DNA from: Thalassobaculum litoreum DSM 18839
GTDB taxonomy: Bacteria > Pseudomonadota > Alphaproteobacteria > Thalassobaculales > Thalassobaculaceae
NCBI RefSeq assembly: GCF_900102465.1
Contig: NZ_FNBW01000006.1
Coordinates: 124,001-188,000, forward strand
Direction of reading: 5' to 3'
Length of the DNA stretch: 64,000 nt
Shown: one piece after another, positions 16,852-25,971 of the stretch
Numbering within the stretch: the stretch's first letter is position 1
Layout of the letters: each line of letters begins with the position of its first letter
The notes under the pieces: model-generated
What the model was told of the DNA's origin: nothing
Database searches by the model: none
Seen by the model: only the letters and a program-made list of their open reading frames with translations
Position numbers and translations under genes: made by a program

Positions 16852-17163
16852 TCAGTGCTTGGCCTGGGCGTCGAAGGCGGCCTTCTGCTCCGCGCTGGCT
16901 TCGGCCTGGTGCTTCGCCTTCCACTCCGGGTAGGGCATGCCGTAGACGATCTCGCGGGCCTGCTCGTAGTCCAGGTCGAGACCCTTGTCCTCGGCCGCGG
17001 CCCGGTACCACTTGGACAGGCAGTTGCGGCAGAAGCCCGCCAGGTTCATCAGGTCGATATTCTGAACGTCGGTGCGCTCGCGCAGATGCTCCACCAGGGT
17101 GCGGAAGGCGGCGGCCTCCAGCTCGGTGCGGGTGGCGGCGTCGATCTTCGGTTGGTCGGCCAT
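16852..17163 (-). CDS. DUF1244 protein
   Basis: A 103-residue soluble protein. It matches the DUF1244 pattern with AAFRTLVEHLRER, QNIDLMNLAGFCRNCLSKWY and GMPYPEWKAKHQ. The two cysteines in FCRNC suggest metal or redox involvement, but no function is known. GGAGGAT lies upstream of the ATG at 17163. It follows the N-formylglutamate amidohydrolase gene by 65 bases on the same strand. Confidence 0.88.
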   Translation of the reverse strand: MADQPKIDAATRTELEAAAFRTLVEHLRERTDVQNIDLMNLAGFCRNCLSKWYRAAAEDKGLDLDYEQAREIVYGMPYPEWKAKHQAEASAEQKAAFDAQAKH

Positions 17164-17228
17164 GGTCGATCCTCCGGGCTGCGGTTGTCGGTTGTTGCAC
17201 AGAATATCGGTCCCGCAGCCGGGCGATG

Positions 17229-18017
17229 CTACCCCTTGCCGCCGGTGCGCAGAAGTTCCGCCAGCGCATCGCCGAATCGGTCGGCCCAGAGCGCGCCGCC
17301 CGCCGGCTCGGCGATCAGGTCCTGGCGGAATTCCAGGCAGAGATTCTTCAAGCCGCGCCGTTCGGCATGGACCGGGATCGAATAGCCCTCGGGCGTGGCC
17401 CCGGAATAGGGCTGGTTGTCGCCGACGCAGGCATCCGGAAACAGGCTGCGGAAGATCCGCATCGCCAGGGCGGAGGTGGCTGCGTCCTCGTCCCACAGGA
17501 AGCCGATCTCCCAGGGCCGGTCCGCCGGCGCGCTGACCAGGGTCGGGGTGAAGCTGTGCAGGGCGACGAAGAGCGGCCGATCGCCCGCCGCCATCCGCCG
17601 GTCGAGCAGGTCGGCGACGGCGCCGTGATAGGGATGGAACAGGGCGTCGTAGCGGGCCTGCTTGTCCGCGTCCTGCAGGTTCTGGTTCGCCGGGATGGGT
17701 GTGCCGTCGGAGATCTCGGGAATGGAGGCCGGGGAATACGGCACCCGGTTCACGTCGCAGACCAGCCGCGAATAGCCGCTGACCACCAGGGGGGCCGCGA
17801 ACCGCTCGGCCAGGCGGCGGGCGACCCGGTCGATGCCGATGTCGTAGCCGATATGCCGCCCCAGTTCCCCCTCGGGCAGGCCCAGCTCCTCCAGCGCGGC
17901 CGGGACCGCGTTGGCGTTGTGGTCGGAGACGAAGACCACCGGCGCGGCGGCATCGGGATTCACGACCTCGAAGGGCGACGGATCGGACTCGGTGAGCAGG
18001 GTCATGCGCGGTGTCAT
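17229..18017 (-). CDS. N-formylglutamate amidohydrolase family protein
   Basis: The 262-residue protein belongs to the family of HutG-type N-formylglutamate deformylases, a zinc peptidase-like fold. Visible markers are VVFVSDHNANAVPAAL (zinc-binding Asp/His region), HIGYDIGIDRVA, YSRLVCDVNR, LFVALHSFTPTL and CLEFRQDLI. No other histidine utilisation gene is nearby, so the substrate may be another N-acyl amino acid. Starts at 18017 and 18005 are both possible. It lies 20 bases behind the DUF1028 gene and is probably cotranscribed with it. Confidence 0.88.
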   Translation of the reverse strand: MTPRMTLLTESDPSPFEVVNPDAAAPVVFVSDHNANAVPAALEELGLPEGELGRHIGYDIGIDRVARRLAERFAAPLVVSGYSRLVCDVNRVPYSPASIPEISDGTPIPANQNLQDADKQARYDALFHPYHGAVADLLDRRMAAGDRPLFVALHSFTPTLVSAPADRPWEIGFLWDEDAATSALAMRIFRSLFPDACVGDNQPYSGATPEGYSIPVHAERRGLKNLCLEFRQDLIAEPAGGALWADRFGDALAELLRTGGKG

Positions 18018-18037
18018 AGAGCCCGGCACCGCGGCGC

Positions 18038-18739
18038 TCAAGAGCGGGCGGCGATCAGCGCCGCGTGGCGACGCACCATCTCGGCATTGTTCGGCACGGT
18101 TTCCGGGGCCACCGCGGTCTGCCGGATACCGTCCGCGGCCGGGGCATAGGCCATCGCCAAGGCCCGCAGGTCCTCCAGGGGGGCCTGCGAGCGGTCGATG
18201 CGCAGGTCCATCCACGGGAACGGGTCGTCGCGCACGATCAGCAGGGCGGCGGTCTGCAGCGTGCCGAGCTCCCCGCCGGCCGCCAGCCCGGCCTCCAGCG
18301 CCGTCACCAGGCGCAGCTCGAGCGGATCCGCCATCGTGCCGAAGAACCCGTCCAGCATCGCGCCGGGCACCGCCTCGTCGGCCAGGATATTGCCCAGCGC
18401 GATCGCGCCTTCGCGGGTCGCGTTGCCGTGCAGGGAGTAGATCTCGCTGCCGTGGAAGGCGGCGGTCCGGCCGGCATTGTCCACCACGGCGATCTCCCGC
18501 CAGGCGGCGTCCGCGCGACCGGCGACAAGGGCGGCGAGCGTCTCCTCGGCGCTCAGTCCGCGCGCGAGCAGGTCGAGGCCGAGCATGCCGAGGCGCGGGT
18601 CGGTGCGGTGCTGGCTCATCACTGCGCCCACGCCGGCGCGCGCATGCGGACAGCGGCTGCCGACGGCGAGGCCGGAGGTGGTGACGGCCAGGCCGAAGGC
18701 ACCGGTTTCGGGATCGCGCGCCGCGATGGAGAAGGTCAT
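18038..18739 (-). CDS. DUF1028 protein (Ntn-hydrolase-like)
   Basis: The 233-residue protein begins MTFSIAARDPETGAFGLAVTTSG and contains VGAVMSQHRTDPRLG, typical of DUF1028, whose fold resembles N-terminal nucleophile hydrolases. Members often sit near peptidase or amidase genes, as here with the N-formylglutamate amidohydrolase gene. No signal peptide is visible. The enzymatic activity is unproven. Confidence 0.88.
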   Translation of the reverse strand: MTFSIAARDPETGAFGLAVTTSGLAVGSRCPHARAGVGAVMSQHRTDPRLGMLGLDLLARGLSAEETLAALVAGRADAAWREIAVVDNAGRTAAFHGSEIYSLHGNATREGAIALGNILADEAVPGAMLDGFFGTMADPLELRLVTALEAGLAAGGELGTLQTAALLIVRDDPFPWMDLRIDRSQAPLEDLRALAMAYAPAADGIRQTAVAPETVPNNAEMVRRHAALIAARS

Positions 18740-18845
18740 CGGCTAACTCCGGTTCATGCGTCTTACGGCGCGGGCCGGAGTGGCCTTGGCCGTCCGGGCG
18801 CGCTATGAGGTGGGGTCTGCCTATCGAAGCACGGGATCTGGCGAA

Positions 18846-20063
18846 GTGCGCGTACTTTTTGGTTGGGAATTCGGGGCCGGCCTCGGTCACGTCACGCGGT
18901 TCCGTCCGATCGCCGAGCGTCTGTCGGCCGAAGGCTGGGAGATCGTCTGCGCGCTGCAGGAGATCGAGCGCGGCGACGCCCTGATCGACCGGGCCACCGG
19001 CCGGCGGCTGCCGGGGGTGCGGGTCATCCAGGCGCCGCGCTGGAACATCCCCAGCGATCCCAAGATCCGGCAGATCCCGACCCATATCTTCGCCGACGTG
19101 CTGCGGATCATCGGCTACGGCAACGTGGAGGCGCTGCGCCAGCGCATCTCCGCCTGGCGCGATCTGATCGATGTGGTGAAGCCGGACGTGGTGGTGGGCG
19201 ACTTCTCGCCGACCCTGAACCTGGCGGCGCGGGGCCGGGTGCCGCATATCGGCGTCGGCAACGGCTACACCACGCCGCCGGCCGGCCGGCCGATGCCGCC
19301 GATCCGGCCCTGGCAGGAGAAACTGGAGCCGTTCAGCGTCGAGAACGAGCGGGCGCTGCACCGTTCGATCAACGCGGCGCTGGCCGCCCTGGGCGATCCG
19401 CCGGTCGACTACGTGGCCGACGCCCTGCACGGCGACGAGACCTTCGTGTTCTCCCTGCCCCTGGTCGACCCCTACGCCGCCTACCGGACCGAGACGACCC
19501 TGCCGCCGTTCAACATGCCGCGCAACATCACGCCGAAGCCCCTGGCGGAGCGCGAGGAGCGTGGCGTGTTCCTGTACCTGCCGCGCAGCCACAAGCTGAC
19601 TCCGGTGGCGGTGGCGGCGACCAAGGCGGCCAAGGTGCGGGGAAGCGGCTATATCTCCGATCTGGCGCCGGACGGGGCGCGCGCGGAAAGCGGGCCCGGG
19701 CTGACGATCCATCCGGAGCCGCAGGATTTCGCCACGGTGCTTCCGTCGGTGCGGCTGATCGTCCACCATGGCGGCCTGTCGACGGCGGTGGCCGCCCTGC
19801 TGGCCGGCACGCCGCAGTTCATCCTGCCCTGGAATCTGGAGCATTCGGTGACGGCGCGTGGTCTGGCGGCTACCGGCGGCACCGTCGTCCTTTCCGGCGG
19901 CCATGAGGACGAGACCAGCCTGCGCAACGCGATTTCCAACCTGGCGTCGGATCAGGGCATCGCCGAGCGAGCCCTGGCAGCGGCCGGCACGGTCGATCTC
20001 GGGGATCCGGAGGCGGCGATCGCGACGATGCTCGGCCGGGTCAAGGCGTTGGCGGGGGCGTGA
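18846..20063 (+). CDS. UGT-like glycosyltransferase (GT-B fold)
   Basis: The 405-residue protein starts at GTG 18846, directly before the first core strand RVLFGWEFGAGLGHVTRF; the ATG at 18756 would add a basic tail of 30 residues without a clear ribosome site. The C-domain has VRLIVHHGGLSTAVAALLAGTPQFILPW, the donor-binding motif of UDP-glycosyltransferase and MGT-like enzymes. The acceptor is unknown. It stops 11 bases before the convergent SDR gene. Confidence 0.8.
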   Translation: MRVLFGWEFGAGLGHVTRFRPIAERLSAEGWEIVCALQEIERGDALIDRATGRRLPGVRVIQAPRWNIPSDPKIRQIPTHIFADVLRIIGYGNVEALRQRISAWRDLIDVVKPDVVVGDFSPTLNLAARGRVPHIGVGNGYTTPPAGRPMPPIRPWQEKLEPFSVENERALHRSINAALAALGDPPVDYVADALHGDETFVFSLPLVDPYAAYRTETTLPPFNMPRNITPKPLAEREERGVFLYLPRSHKLTPVAVAATKAAKVRGSGYISDLAPDGARAESGPGLTIHPEPQDFATVLPSVRLIVHHGGLSTAVAALLAGTPQFILPWNLEHSVTARGLAATGGTVVLSGGHEDETSLRNAISNLASDQGIAERALAAAGTVDLGDPEAAIATMLGRVKALAGA

Positions 20064-20074
20064 GGGGCGTTCCC

Positions 20075-20848
20075 TTAAACCTGCACGCTCATGCCGCCGT
20101 CGATCCCGAGGATCTGGCCGCTGACGAAGCTGCCGGCATCGGCCATGAGATACACCGCCGCCCCGCCCAGCTCCGCCGGATCGGCCCAGCGGCCGAGCGG
20201 CGTCTTGCCGACGACCCAGGCATTGAACTCCGTGTTCTCGATCAACGCGGTGTTCATCTCGGTGGCGACATAGCCCGGGGCGACCGCGTTCACGGTGATG
20301 CCCTTCGATCCCAGTTCCACGGCCATCGCCCGGGTCAGGGCGCGCAGGCCCTCCTTGGCGGCGATATAGGCCGGGACGGTCGGCCGCGCCTGGGGGCCGA
20401 GCATGGAGACGGTGTTGACGATCCGGCCGCCGCCGGCCTCCACCATGTACCGGGCGGCGTCGCGGCCCAGGGTGAAGCAGGCGGTCAGGTTGGTGTCGAC
20501 CACCCGGCGGAAATCCTCGGTCGGGAAGTCGAGCACCGGCACCCGATGCTGCACCCCGGCATTGGCGATCAGGCCCCAGAGCCGGCCATGGCGACCGACG
20601 ATTCGCTCCAGGGCGGCGCGGCCGGCCGCCTCGTCGGTCACGTCGAAGGCTTCGGCCTCCGCCCTGATGCCCTCGGCCGTCAACTCGTCGACCCGGCTCT
20701 GCAGGGCCTCGGCGTTGCGGCCGTTCAGCACCACGGTGGCGCCATGGGCACCGCAGGCCCGGGCCATGGCGAGGCCGATGCCGCGCGAGGCGCCGGTGAT
20801 CAGGATCGCCCGGTCGGTGAGGTCGAAGAGTTGGGTCGCCACGGTCAT
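20075..20848 (-). CDS. SDR-family oxidoreductase, gluconate 5-dehydrogenase-like
   Basis: A classical 257-residue short-chain dehydrogenase. The cofactor motif TGASRGIG is at 18-25, NAG at 96-98, and the catalytic set is Asn120, Ser148, Tyr161 and Lys165 (PAYIAAK). An Asn-Gly-Arg after strand 2 (LNGRN) favours NADP(H). The ending GQILGIDGG is typical. The gene is last of a ChaC-EamA-SDR run and the substrate is probably a sugar acid or similar polyol. Confidence 0.9.
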   Translation of the reverse strand: MTVATQLFDLTDRAILITGASRGIGLAMARACGAHGATVVLNGRNAEALQSRVDELTAEGIRAEAEAFDVTDEAAGRAALERIVGRHGRLWGLIANAGVQHRVPVLDFPTEDFRRVVDTNLTACFTLGRDAARYMVEAGGGRIVNTVSMLGPQARPTVPAYIAAKEGLRALTRAMAVELGSKGITVNAVAPGYVATEMNTALIENTEFNAWVVGKTPLGRWADPAELGGAAVYLMADAGSFVSGQILGIDGGMSVQV

Positions 20849-20886
20849 CGGTCGGTCTCTCCCTGGGAGTTTCTTGCTCTCGACGG

Positions 20887-21786
20887 TTAGCGTTCCGCCT
20901 TGCGGACCTGTTCACGGTGGAAGACGTAGAGCCCGCTGGCAATCACGATCGCGGCGCCGACAACGGTCCACTGGTCCGGCAGGTCGCCGAAGACGAGATA
21001 GCCGGAGATCGTCATCCACAGGATGGCGCTGTAGGTGAAGGGAGCCAGCACCGAGGCGCCGGCGTAGCGGTGGGCGATGATCACCAGCCAGTGGCCGACC
21101 CCGCCGAACACGCCGAGCCCCAGCAGCAGCGCCCAATTGGTGAGCGTCTCCGGCGCACTCCAGACGTATGGCAGGATCGGCAGCAGGATGACCGCACCGA
21201 CCAGCGGGGAATACAGCGAGGTGGTGTCGGAATGGTCGCGGGCCGCCAGCTTGCGGGTGGCGATGCTGTACAGGGCGGCGACCAGGGCGTTGCCCAGGCA
21301 AAGCCCCACGGCCCAATGCACCTCCGCCGCACCGGGCCGGATGATCACCAGCACGCCGATGAAGCCGACCGCGATCGCCGACCAGCGCCGCCAGCCGACG
21401 GTCTCGCCCAGCAGCGGCACCGACAGGGCGGCGACCAGCAGCGGGGCGGTGAAGAAGATCGAGGCGGTGGTGGTCAGCGGCAGGTAGCTGACGGCGGTGA
21501 AGTTCAGCACGGTCGACATCACCAGCAGGACCGAGCGGGCGATCTGCAGGCGCAGGTTGCTGGTGGCGAAGACCCGCGGCCCCTTGCGCGGCAGCAGGAC
21601 CAGCAGCACCAGGACCGCATGGCCGACGAAGCGGGCCCAGACGATCTGCAGGGTGTCGAGGTCGCGGGACAGCACCTTGGCCGAGGTATCGAGGAAGGCG
21701 AACAGCAGAAAGCCGCCGCAGATCAGCAGGATGCCGCGGCCCACATGCCCGTCGTCCAGATAGTTCGGCGTGTTCGGCGCGACCAC
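20887..21786 (-). CDS. EamA/DMT-superfamily transporter
   Basis: The roughly 299-residue protein has ten hydrophobic segments in two EamA repeats, the first with LQIVWARFVGHAVLVLLVLL, the second ending in SAILWMTISGYLVFGDLP. These carriers export metabolites or amino acids. The start is uncertain: the frame is open well into chaC, and GTG 21786 preceded by GAGG is preferred because it leaves a short gap after chaC. Confidence 0.85.
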   Translation of the reverse strand: MVAPNTPNYLDDGHVGRGILLICGGFLLFAFLDTSAKVLSRDLDTLQIVWARFVGHAVLVLLVLLPRKGPRVFATSNLRLQIARSVLLVMSTVLNFTAVSYLPLTTTASIFFTAPLLVAALSVPLLGETVGWRRWSAIAVGFIGVLVIIRPGAAEVHWAVGLCLGNALVAALYSIATRKLAARDHSDTTSLYSPLVGAVILLPILPYVWSAPETLTNWALLLGLGVFGGVGHWLVIIAHRYAGASVLAPFTYSAILWMTISGYLVFGDLPDQWTVVGAAIVIASGLYVFHREQVRKAER

Positions 21787-21815
21787 GATACCCTCGGGAG
21801 TGAGATCCTCCCGTC

Positions 21816-22589
21816 TTACGCGCTCCGCCGCGGGACGTCGAGACCGCCGTCGGGGCCTTGTCCCAACTTGGCCGCCGCCTGTTTGGCCGCCACTTTGCCG
21901 GCCAGCCGCTCCAGCCCCGCATCCGGCATGCCGAGGTCGCGCAAATGGGACACCGTGTTGAACAGATACTCGCAGCACGGCCCCAGGAAGCCGCAGGCCC
22001 GGGCAATGGTCTCCGCCGCCTCGTCCTCCGGAAGCTGGCCGCAATAGCGTTCGCCGGATCGGTTGATCACGAAGCCCAGCACGTCGATCGGGCCCTGGTC
22101 GGTCTGCGCCTTCAGCCAGCGCGGCCGGTAGGCGTGGGTGACCATCTCCCGGCGCCAGACGATCTCCAGCTCCGTCTCGGCATGCTCCCTGGGAATACGG
22201 AACGCAACGCCCCGGCAGACACCGCCGCGGTCGAGGCCGAGCACCAGGCCCGGCTGATCCGGCGTGCCGCGGCCGAGCTCGGTGCGCAGGCAGAACCGCC
22301 GGTGCAGGCCGCGCACGGTGGCGCAGCGCTGCTCGGCGAACTCGATGGCCGGGTTCCAGATCAGCGAGCCGTAGCCGAACAGCCAGACATCGCCCTCGGG
22401 CTTGCCGGAGCCCGGGAACATGGCCGCCTGCGAGGCCGCCAGCTCCTCGTCGCTGAGGGTCTTGATGGTCGGCTCGTGCTTATGCAGCAGCGCGCGGATC
22501 TCGCCGGAGCGCAGCCGCTCGCGGGTCAGCGCGACCGGTGCCGGTTCTTCGGACGGGCTCGGGGCGTCTGGAGTCGGTGAGTTGGCCAT
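21816..22589 (-). CDS. ChaC-like gamma-glutamylcyclotransferase
   Basis: The 257-residue enzyme should cleave glutathione to 5-oxoproline and Cys-Gly. The key markers are WLFGYGSLIWNP, RGLHRRFCL, GTPDQPGLVLGLD and, later, the INRSGERYCGQLP region and a GPCCEYLFNT helix, all usual for the ChaC family. A 40-residue Pro-rich N-terminal extension precedes the domain. It heads a probable operon with the transporter (29-base gap) and SDR gene. Confidence 0.9.
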   Translation of the reverse strand: MANSPTPDAPSPSEEPAPVALTRERLRSGEIRALLHKHEPTIKTLSDEELAASQAAMFPGSGKPEGDVWLFGYGSLIWNPAIEFAEQRCATVRGLHRRFCLRTELGRGTPDQPGLVLGLDRGGVCRGVAFRIPREHAETELEIVWRREMVTHAYRPRWLKAQTDQGPIDVLGFVINRSGERYCGQLPEDEAAETIARACGFLGPCCEYLFNTVSHLRDLGMPDAGLERLAGKVAAKQAAAKLGQGPDGGLDVPRRSA

Positions 22590-22693
22590 GGACCTCCCAT
22601 ATAACCGACGCGGCGCCGGATCCCAGGGGTCGGTCTGGAACGGGATTGGTTCCGTTCCGGCATCGCGTCATGCCGGGTCGTGGTCGACACCGC

Positions 22694-23560
22694 CTATTCC
22701 GCGCCGCGCATCCAGCTGTCCCAGAGCTTCTCGCCGATCTGGCAGTCGGTCCTGGCGAAGCCCTGGACCGGCGTGCCCTGGAGCTGCGTGCCCTGGAGCT
22801 GCGAGCCCTGGCCCGGCGTGCCCTGCATCGGCGACCATCGGGCCGGGACGGCGCGGGGCGCCGGCGCACGACCGGCGATCTCCAGGATCAGCTTGCGGCG
22901 GATGGCACCGGCGAACTCGCCGACATCCTGCACGGTCACCAGGAAGGCGCCGAACCCGCCGATCACGCAGTCCTCGTAGTAGAGGTCGAGGTTCTGCACG
23001 TCGAAGAACCCGCTCGGATAGCCGGTCTTCAGCATGATCGGCAGGCCGTTGATGGTGATGCCCTGGTCGATCACCGCGTCGCGCGCCTCGGTCACCTCGA
23101 AACCCTGGTTGTTCGGACCGTCGCCGGAGATGTCGATCACCCGCCGGGGGCTGGTGAAGCCGGAGGTCTCGAAATGGCTGGCGGAGAAGGTCAGCGCGTT
23201 GCTGATCGAGGTGCGGCGCAGGCGCTGAAGCGGCTGCACGGCGAGCGCATCGGCGACCAGACCGGCGGAGTCCGCCCCGTCGATCAGGGTCCAGGGCACC
23301 AGTACCGTCTGCAGCCCCTGGCCGGCCCATTCCACATAGGTGAGAGCGATCCGCCCCAGGGGGCCGCCCTGGATCGCCGCGATCACCTGCGGGTCGCGCA
23401 GGGCGGCGACATATCCGGCACGCTGGAGGCTCTGCTCGTCCTGATCCATGGAGCGGGAGATGTCGACCGCCAGCACGAGCTGGAGATCGACGGGCGTCTG
23501 GGCCCTGGCCGGTCCGGCAAGAAGGACCAGCAGGAGCGCGGCGGGCAGCAGGCGGAGCAT
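22694..23560 (-). CDS. DUF1194 VWA-like secreted protein
   Basis: The 288-residue product has a signal peptide (LLPAALLLVLLAGPARA) and a DUF1194 domain. This resembles a von Willebrand A fold with the MIDAS-type start LAVDISRSMDQDE, and TSISNAL and VIDISGDGPNNQG as the other metal-site segments. The family is periplasmic with unknown function. GGAGGT before 23560 sets the start. The region near the C-terminus carries Gln-Gly pentapeptide repeats (22761-22835). Confidence 0.87.
   Translation of the reverse strand: MLRLLPAALLLVLLAGPARAQTPVDLQLVLAVDISRSMDQDEQSLQRAGYVAALRDPQVIAAIQGGPLGRIALTYVEWAGQGLQTVLVPWTLIDGADSAGLVADALAVQPLQRLRRTSISNALTFSASHFETSGFTSPRRVIDISGDGPNNQGFEVTEARDAVIDQGITINGLPIMLKTGYPSGFFDVQNLDLYYEDCVIGGFGAFLVTVQDVGEFAGAIRRKLILEIAGRAPAPRAVPARWSPMQGTPGQGSQLQGTQLQGTPVQGFARTDCQIGEKLWDSWMRGAE
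22761..22835 (-). repeat. Five 15-base tandem repeats in the DUF1194 gene
   Basis: Five imperfect 15-base units, each starting CCCTG on the plus strand, encode QG(T/S)(P/Q)x pentapeptides near the C-terminus. Copy-number change would keep the frame. Confidence 0.8.
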
Positions 23561-23855
23561 GCGGACACCTCCGGTTTGTCGGGCGCCCGCGCTCAGGATC
23601 CGTCCTGAAGCCGGCGTCCGAGATTGTCGAACACGAGACCCAACGTCCCAGGGATATAGCGCGGATATGGCGCGCCGCATCGTCCGACGGGATGCGCGGC
23701 ATGATACTCAAGGTAGGCCCATCGGACCCTCCCCGGTTGGCCTGGCGCGGCGGTGCCGATATCGTAGGACGCCCTACCGCCCGCGCCCATCCCTCCCGAG
23801 CCCGTCCATCCATGGGCTTCTCCACGCAGGTCCCTCCAGATCCCGCAGGCCGTCC

Positions 23856-24788
23856 ATGACCGAACCCACCGCCGTGCCCGTCACCGATCCGACGCCTCCG
23901 CAAGCGCCGCCACCGCCGGCCGACAGGGTGCTTTTCGGGATCGGGCTGATGCTGCTGTCGGTCTCTCTGCTGCCGATCATGGAAGGTCTGGCGAAGTCCA
24001 TGAGCGACCGCTACGTGGTGGTCCAGCTCGTCTTCGCCCGGTTCGCCTTCCAGTCGCTGTTCATCGTGCCGATCGCCGCCCTGCGCCACGGACGCGAGCT
24101 GCGCCGGGCCAACCGTCTGGCGCTGCAGATCACCCGCGGCCTGTCGATCCTGGCCGGGACCGGGTTCTTCTACTGGTCGCTGCGCACCCTGCCGCTGGCC
24201 GACGGGCTGGCCCTGATGTTCGTGGCACCCCTGATCGTCACCGCGATCTCGGCGCTGTTCCTGGGCGAGCAGGTCGGTGCGCGCCGCTGGGGCGCGGTGC
24301 TGGTCGGCTTTCTCGGGGTGCTGGTGATCCTGCGGCCCGGTCTCGGCGTGTTCCAGCCGGGGGCGGTCCTGGCCCTGGCGGCCGGCTGCTGCATCGCCGC
24401 CTATGCCCTGCTGACCCGGCATCTCAGCACCGCAGCCCCGCCGCTGGTGACGCTGGCCTATACCTCGCTCGTCGGGGTGGTCGGCACGGCGATCCTGCTG
24501 CCCTTCGTGTGGCAGACGCCGGATGCGGCCGACTGGATCCGCATGGCGGTGATGGGCTCGGTCGGGGCGTTCGGCCACTACTTCATGATCCGCGCCTTCG
24601 AGCAGGCCCCGGCCTCGGTGATCTCGCCCTTCATCTATGCGGAGATCGTGATGGCGACGACCATCGGCTATCTCTGGTTCGGCGACTTCCCCGACGCCTT
24701 CACCTGGACCGGCATCGCCATCCTGATCGCCAGCGGCATCTATCTGTCCTGGCGCGAGCATGTGGCGCAGCGGCAGGGCAGGGGGTGA
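23856..24788 (+). CDS. EamA/DMT-superfamily transporter
   Basis: The 310-residue protein has a Pro-rich cytoplasmic leader and ten membrane segments in two EamA repeats (FARFAFQSLFIVPIAAL in the first; FMIRAFEQAPASVISPFIYAEI in the second). It is a paralogue of the transporter at 20887 but on the opposite strand and only moderately similar. The ATG at 23856 leaves the first membrane helix about 25 residues in. Substrate unknown. Confidence 0.88.
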   Translation: MTEPTAVPVTDPTPPQAPPPPADRVLFGIGLMLLSVSLLPIMEGLAKSMSDRYVVVQLVFARFAFQSLFIVPIAALRHGRELRRANRLALQITRGLSILAGTGFFYWSLRTLPLADGLALMFVAPLIVTAISALFLGEQVGARRWGAVLVGFLGVLVILRPGLGVFQPGAVLALAAGCCIAAYALLTRHLSTAAPPLVTLAYTSLVGVVGTAILLPFVWQTPDAADWIRMAVMGSVGAFGHYFMIRAFEQAPASVISPFIYAEIVMATTIGYLWFGDFPDAFTWTGIAILIASGIYLSWREHVAQRQGRG

Positions 24789-24880
24789 TCGCCGGGCCAT
24801 GATCGCCGAACGGTGATCGTCTCCGGCGGCTTGGCGCGGCGCCGACCCGGCCCATCTTATGAGGTCAGGGAGGCCGTGTG

Positions 24881-25969
24881 ATGGCGATACGCAATTCTCC
24901 GGAGCGATACGGCTGGGCGGCCAGGGGGCTGCACTGGCTGACGGCGTTGGCGGTGGCGGCGATGTTCGCGATCGCCTGGCGCATGGACGCCCTGCCGGTT
25001 GGGCTGGCCAAGCTGCAGGCCTATGGCTGGCACAAGTCGCTCGGCCTCACCATCCTGACGGTCACGGTCCTGCGGCTGCTCTGGCGCCTGGCGAATCCGC
25101 AGCCGCCGTTTCTCGGCGACAGCGCCTGGCAGCGCCGGGCCTCCACGGGGGCGCATTGGCTGCTCTACGCCTGCCTGATCGCGATGCCGGTGCTCGGCTG
25201 GCTGATGTCGGCGGCGGCGAACACGCCTGTAAACCTGTTCGGGCTCGTCGTCCTGCCCAATCCGATCGCGCCCGACCGCGACCTCGCGCAGCTGTTCGAA
25301 CGGGCGCACGGCACCCTGGCCTACGGGCTGCTGGCCCTGGTGGCGCTGCATGTCGCCGCCGCGCTCAAGCACCACTTCCGCGACCGGGACGCCACCCTGC
25401 GCCGGATGCTCGCCGGTGCCTTCGTCCTGGTTCTGGTCGGCGCCGGCGCTGTGCGGGCGGCCCCGGCCGAGGAACTGGCCCCCTGGCACGCCGATCCGAC
25501 CAGAAGCAGGATCGCCTTCACCTTCACCCAGCTCGGAACGCCCATCGAGGGCGTGTTTCGCGACTACACCGTCGACATCCTCTTCGATCCGGAAGGCCCG
25601 GCGGGCGAGGTCCGGGTGGTGATCGAGACGGCGTCGCTCGATACCGGCGACGACGACCGCGACGCCCAGGCCCGGGGCACGGAATTCTTCGCCGTGGACG
25701 CCTTTCCCGAGGCGGTGTTCGAAGCCCGCGAGATCCATGGCTGGTCGGAGGGCTACCGGGCCGTCGGCAGCCTGACGCTGAAGGGTCGGAGCGAGCCGCT
25801 CACCCTGCCTTTCACGCTGCGGATCGACGGCGAGACGGCCCATGCGGAGGGATCACTGGTGGTCAGCCGCCACGACTTCGCCATCGGCACCGGCGAATGG
25901 GCGACCAACATGGCGGTGGGCGACGAGGTGACGATCTCCATCTCGGTGACCGCCACCCGCGCCGAGTAG
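24881..25969 (+). CDS. Cytochrome b561 - YceI fusion protein
   Basis: The 362-residue protein joins two families. Residues 1-175 are a four-helix cytochrome b561/b6-like domain with candidate haem ligands His18 (GLHW), His51 (GWHKSLG), His143 and His157. A fifth hydrophobic segment (176-193) leads to a YceI lipocalin-like domain (about 203-362: RSRIAFTFTQLGTPIEGVF, ...WATNMAVGDEV). YceI domains bind polyisoprenoids such as quinones, so a periplasmic quinone-binding domain coupled to a membrane haem b is plausible. GGGAGG at 24868-24873 supports ATG 24881. Confidence 0.9.
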   Translation: MAIRNSPERYGWAARGLHWLTALAVAAMFAIAWRMDALPVGLAKLQAYGWHKSLGLTILTVTVLRLLWRLANPQPPFLGDSAWQRRASTGAHWLLYACLIAMPVLGWLMSAAANTPVNLFGLVVLPNPIAPDRDLAQLFERAHGTLAYGLLALVALHVAAALKHHFRDRDATLRRMLAGAFVLVLVGAGAVRAAPAEELAPWHADPTRSRIAFTFTQLGTPIEGVFRDYTVDILFDPEGPAGEVRVVIETASLDTGDDDRDAQARGTEFFAVDAFPEAVFEAREIHGWSEGYRAVGSLTLKGRSEPLTLPFTLRIDGETAHAEGSLVVSRHDFAIGTGEWATNMAVGDEVTISISVTATRAE

Positions 25970-25971
25970 GG

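Noticed and set aside
18040-20942. Open frame continuing upstream of the N-formylglutamate amidohydrolase gene on the minus strand
   Set aside because: Only the last 262 codons encode a recognisable protein. The rest overlaps DUF1028 and the glycosyltransferase genes and looks like read-through of GC-rich sequence.
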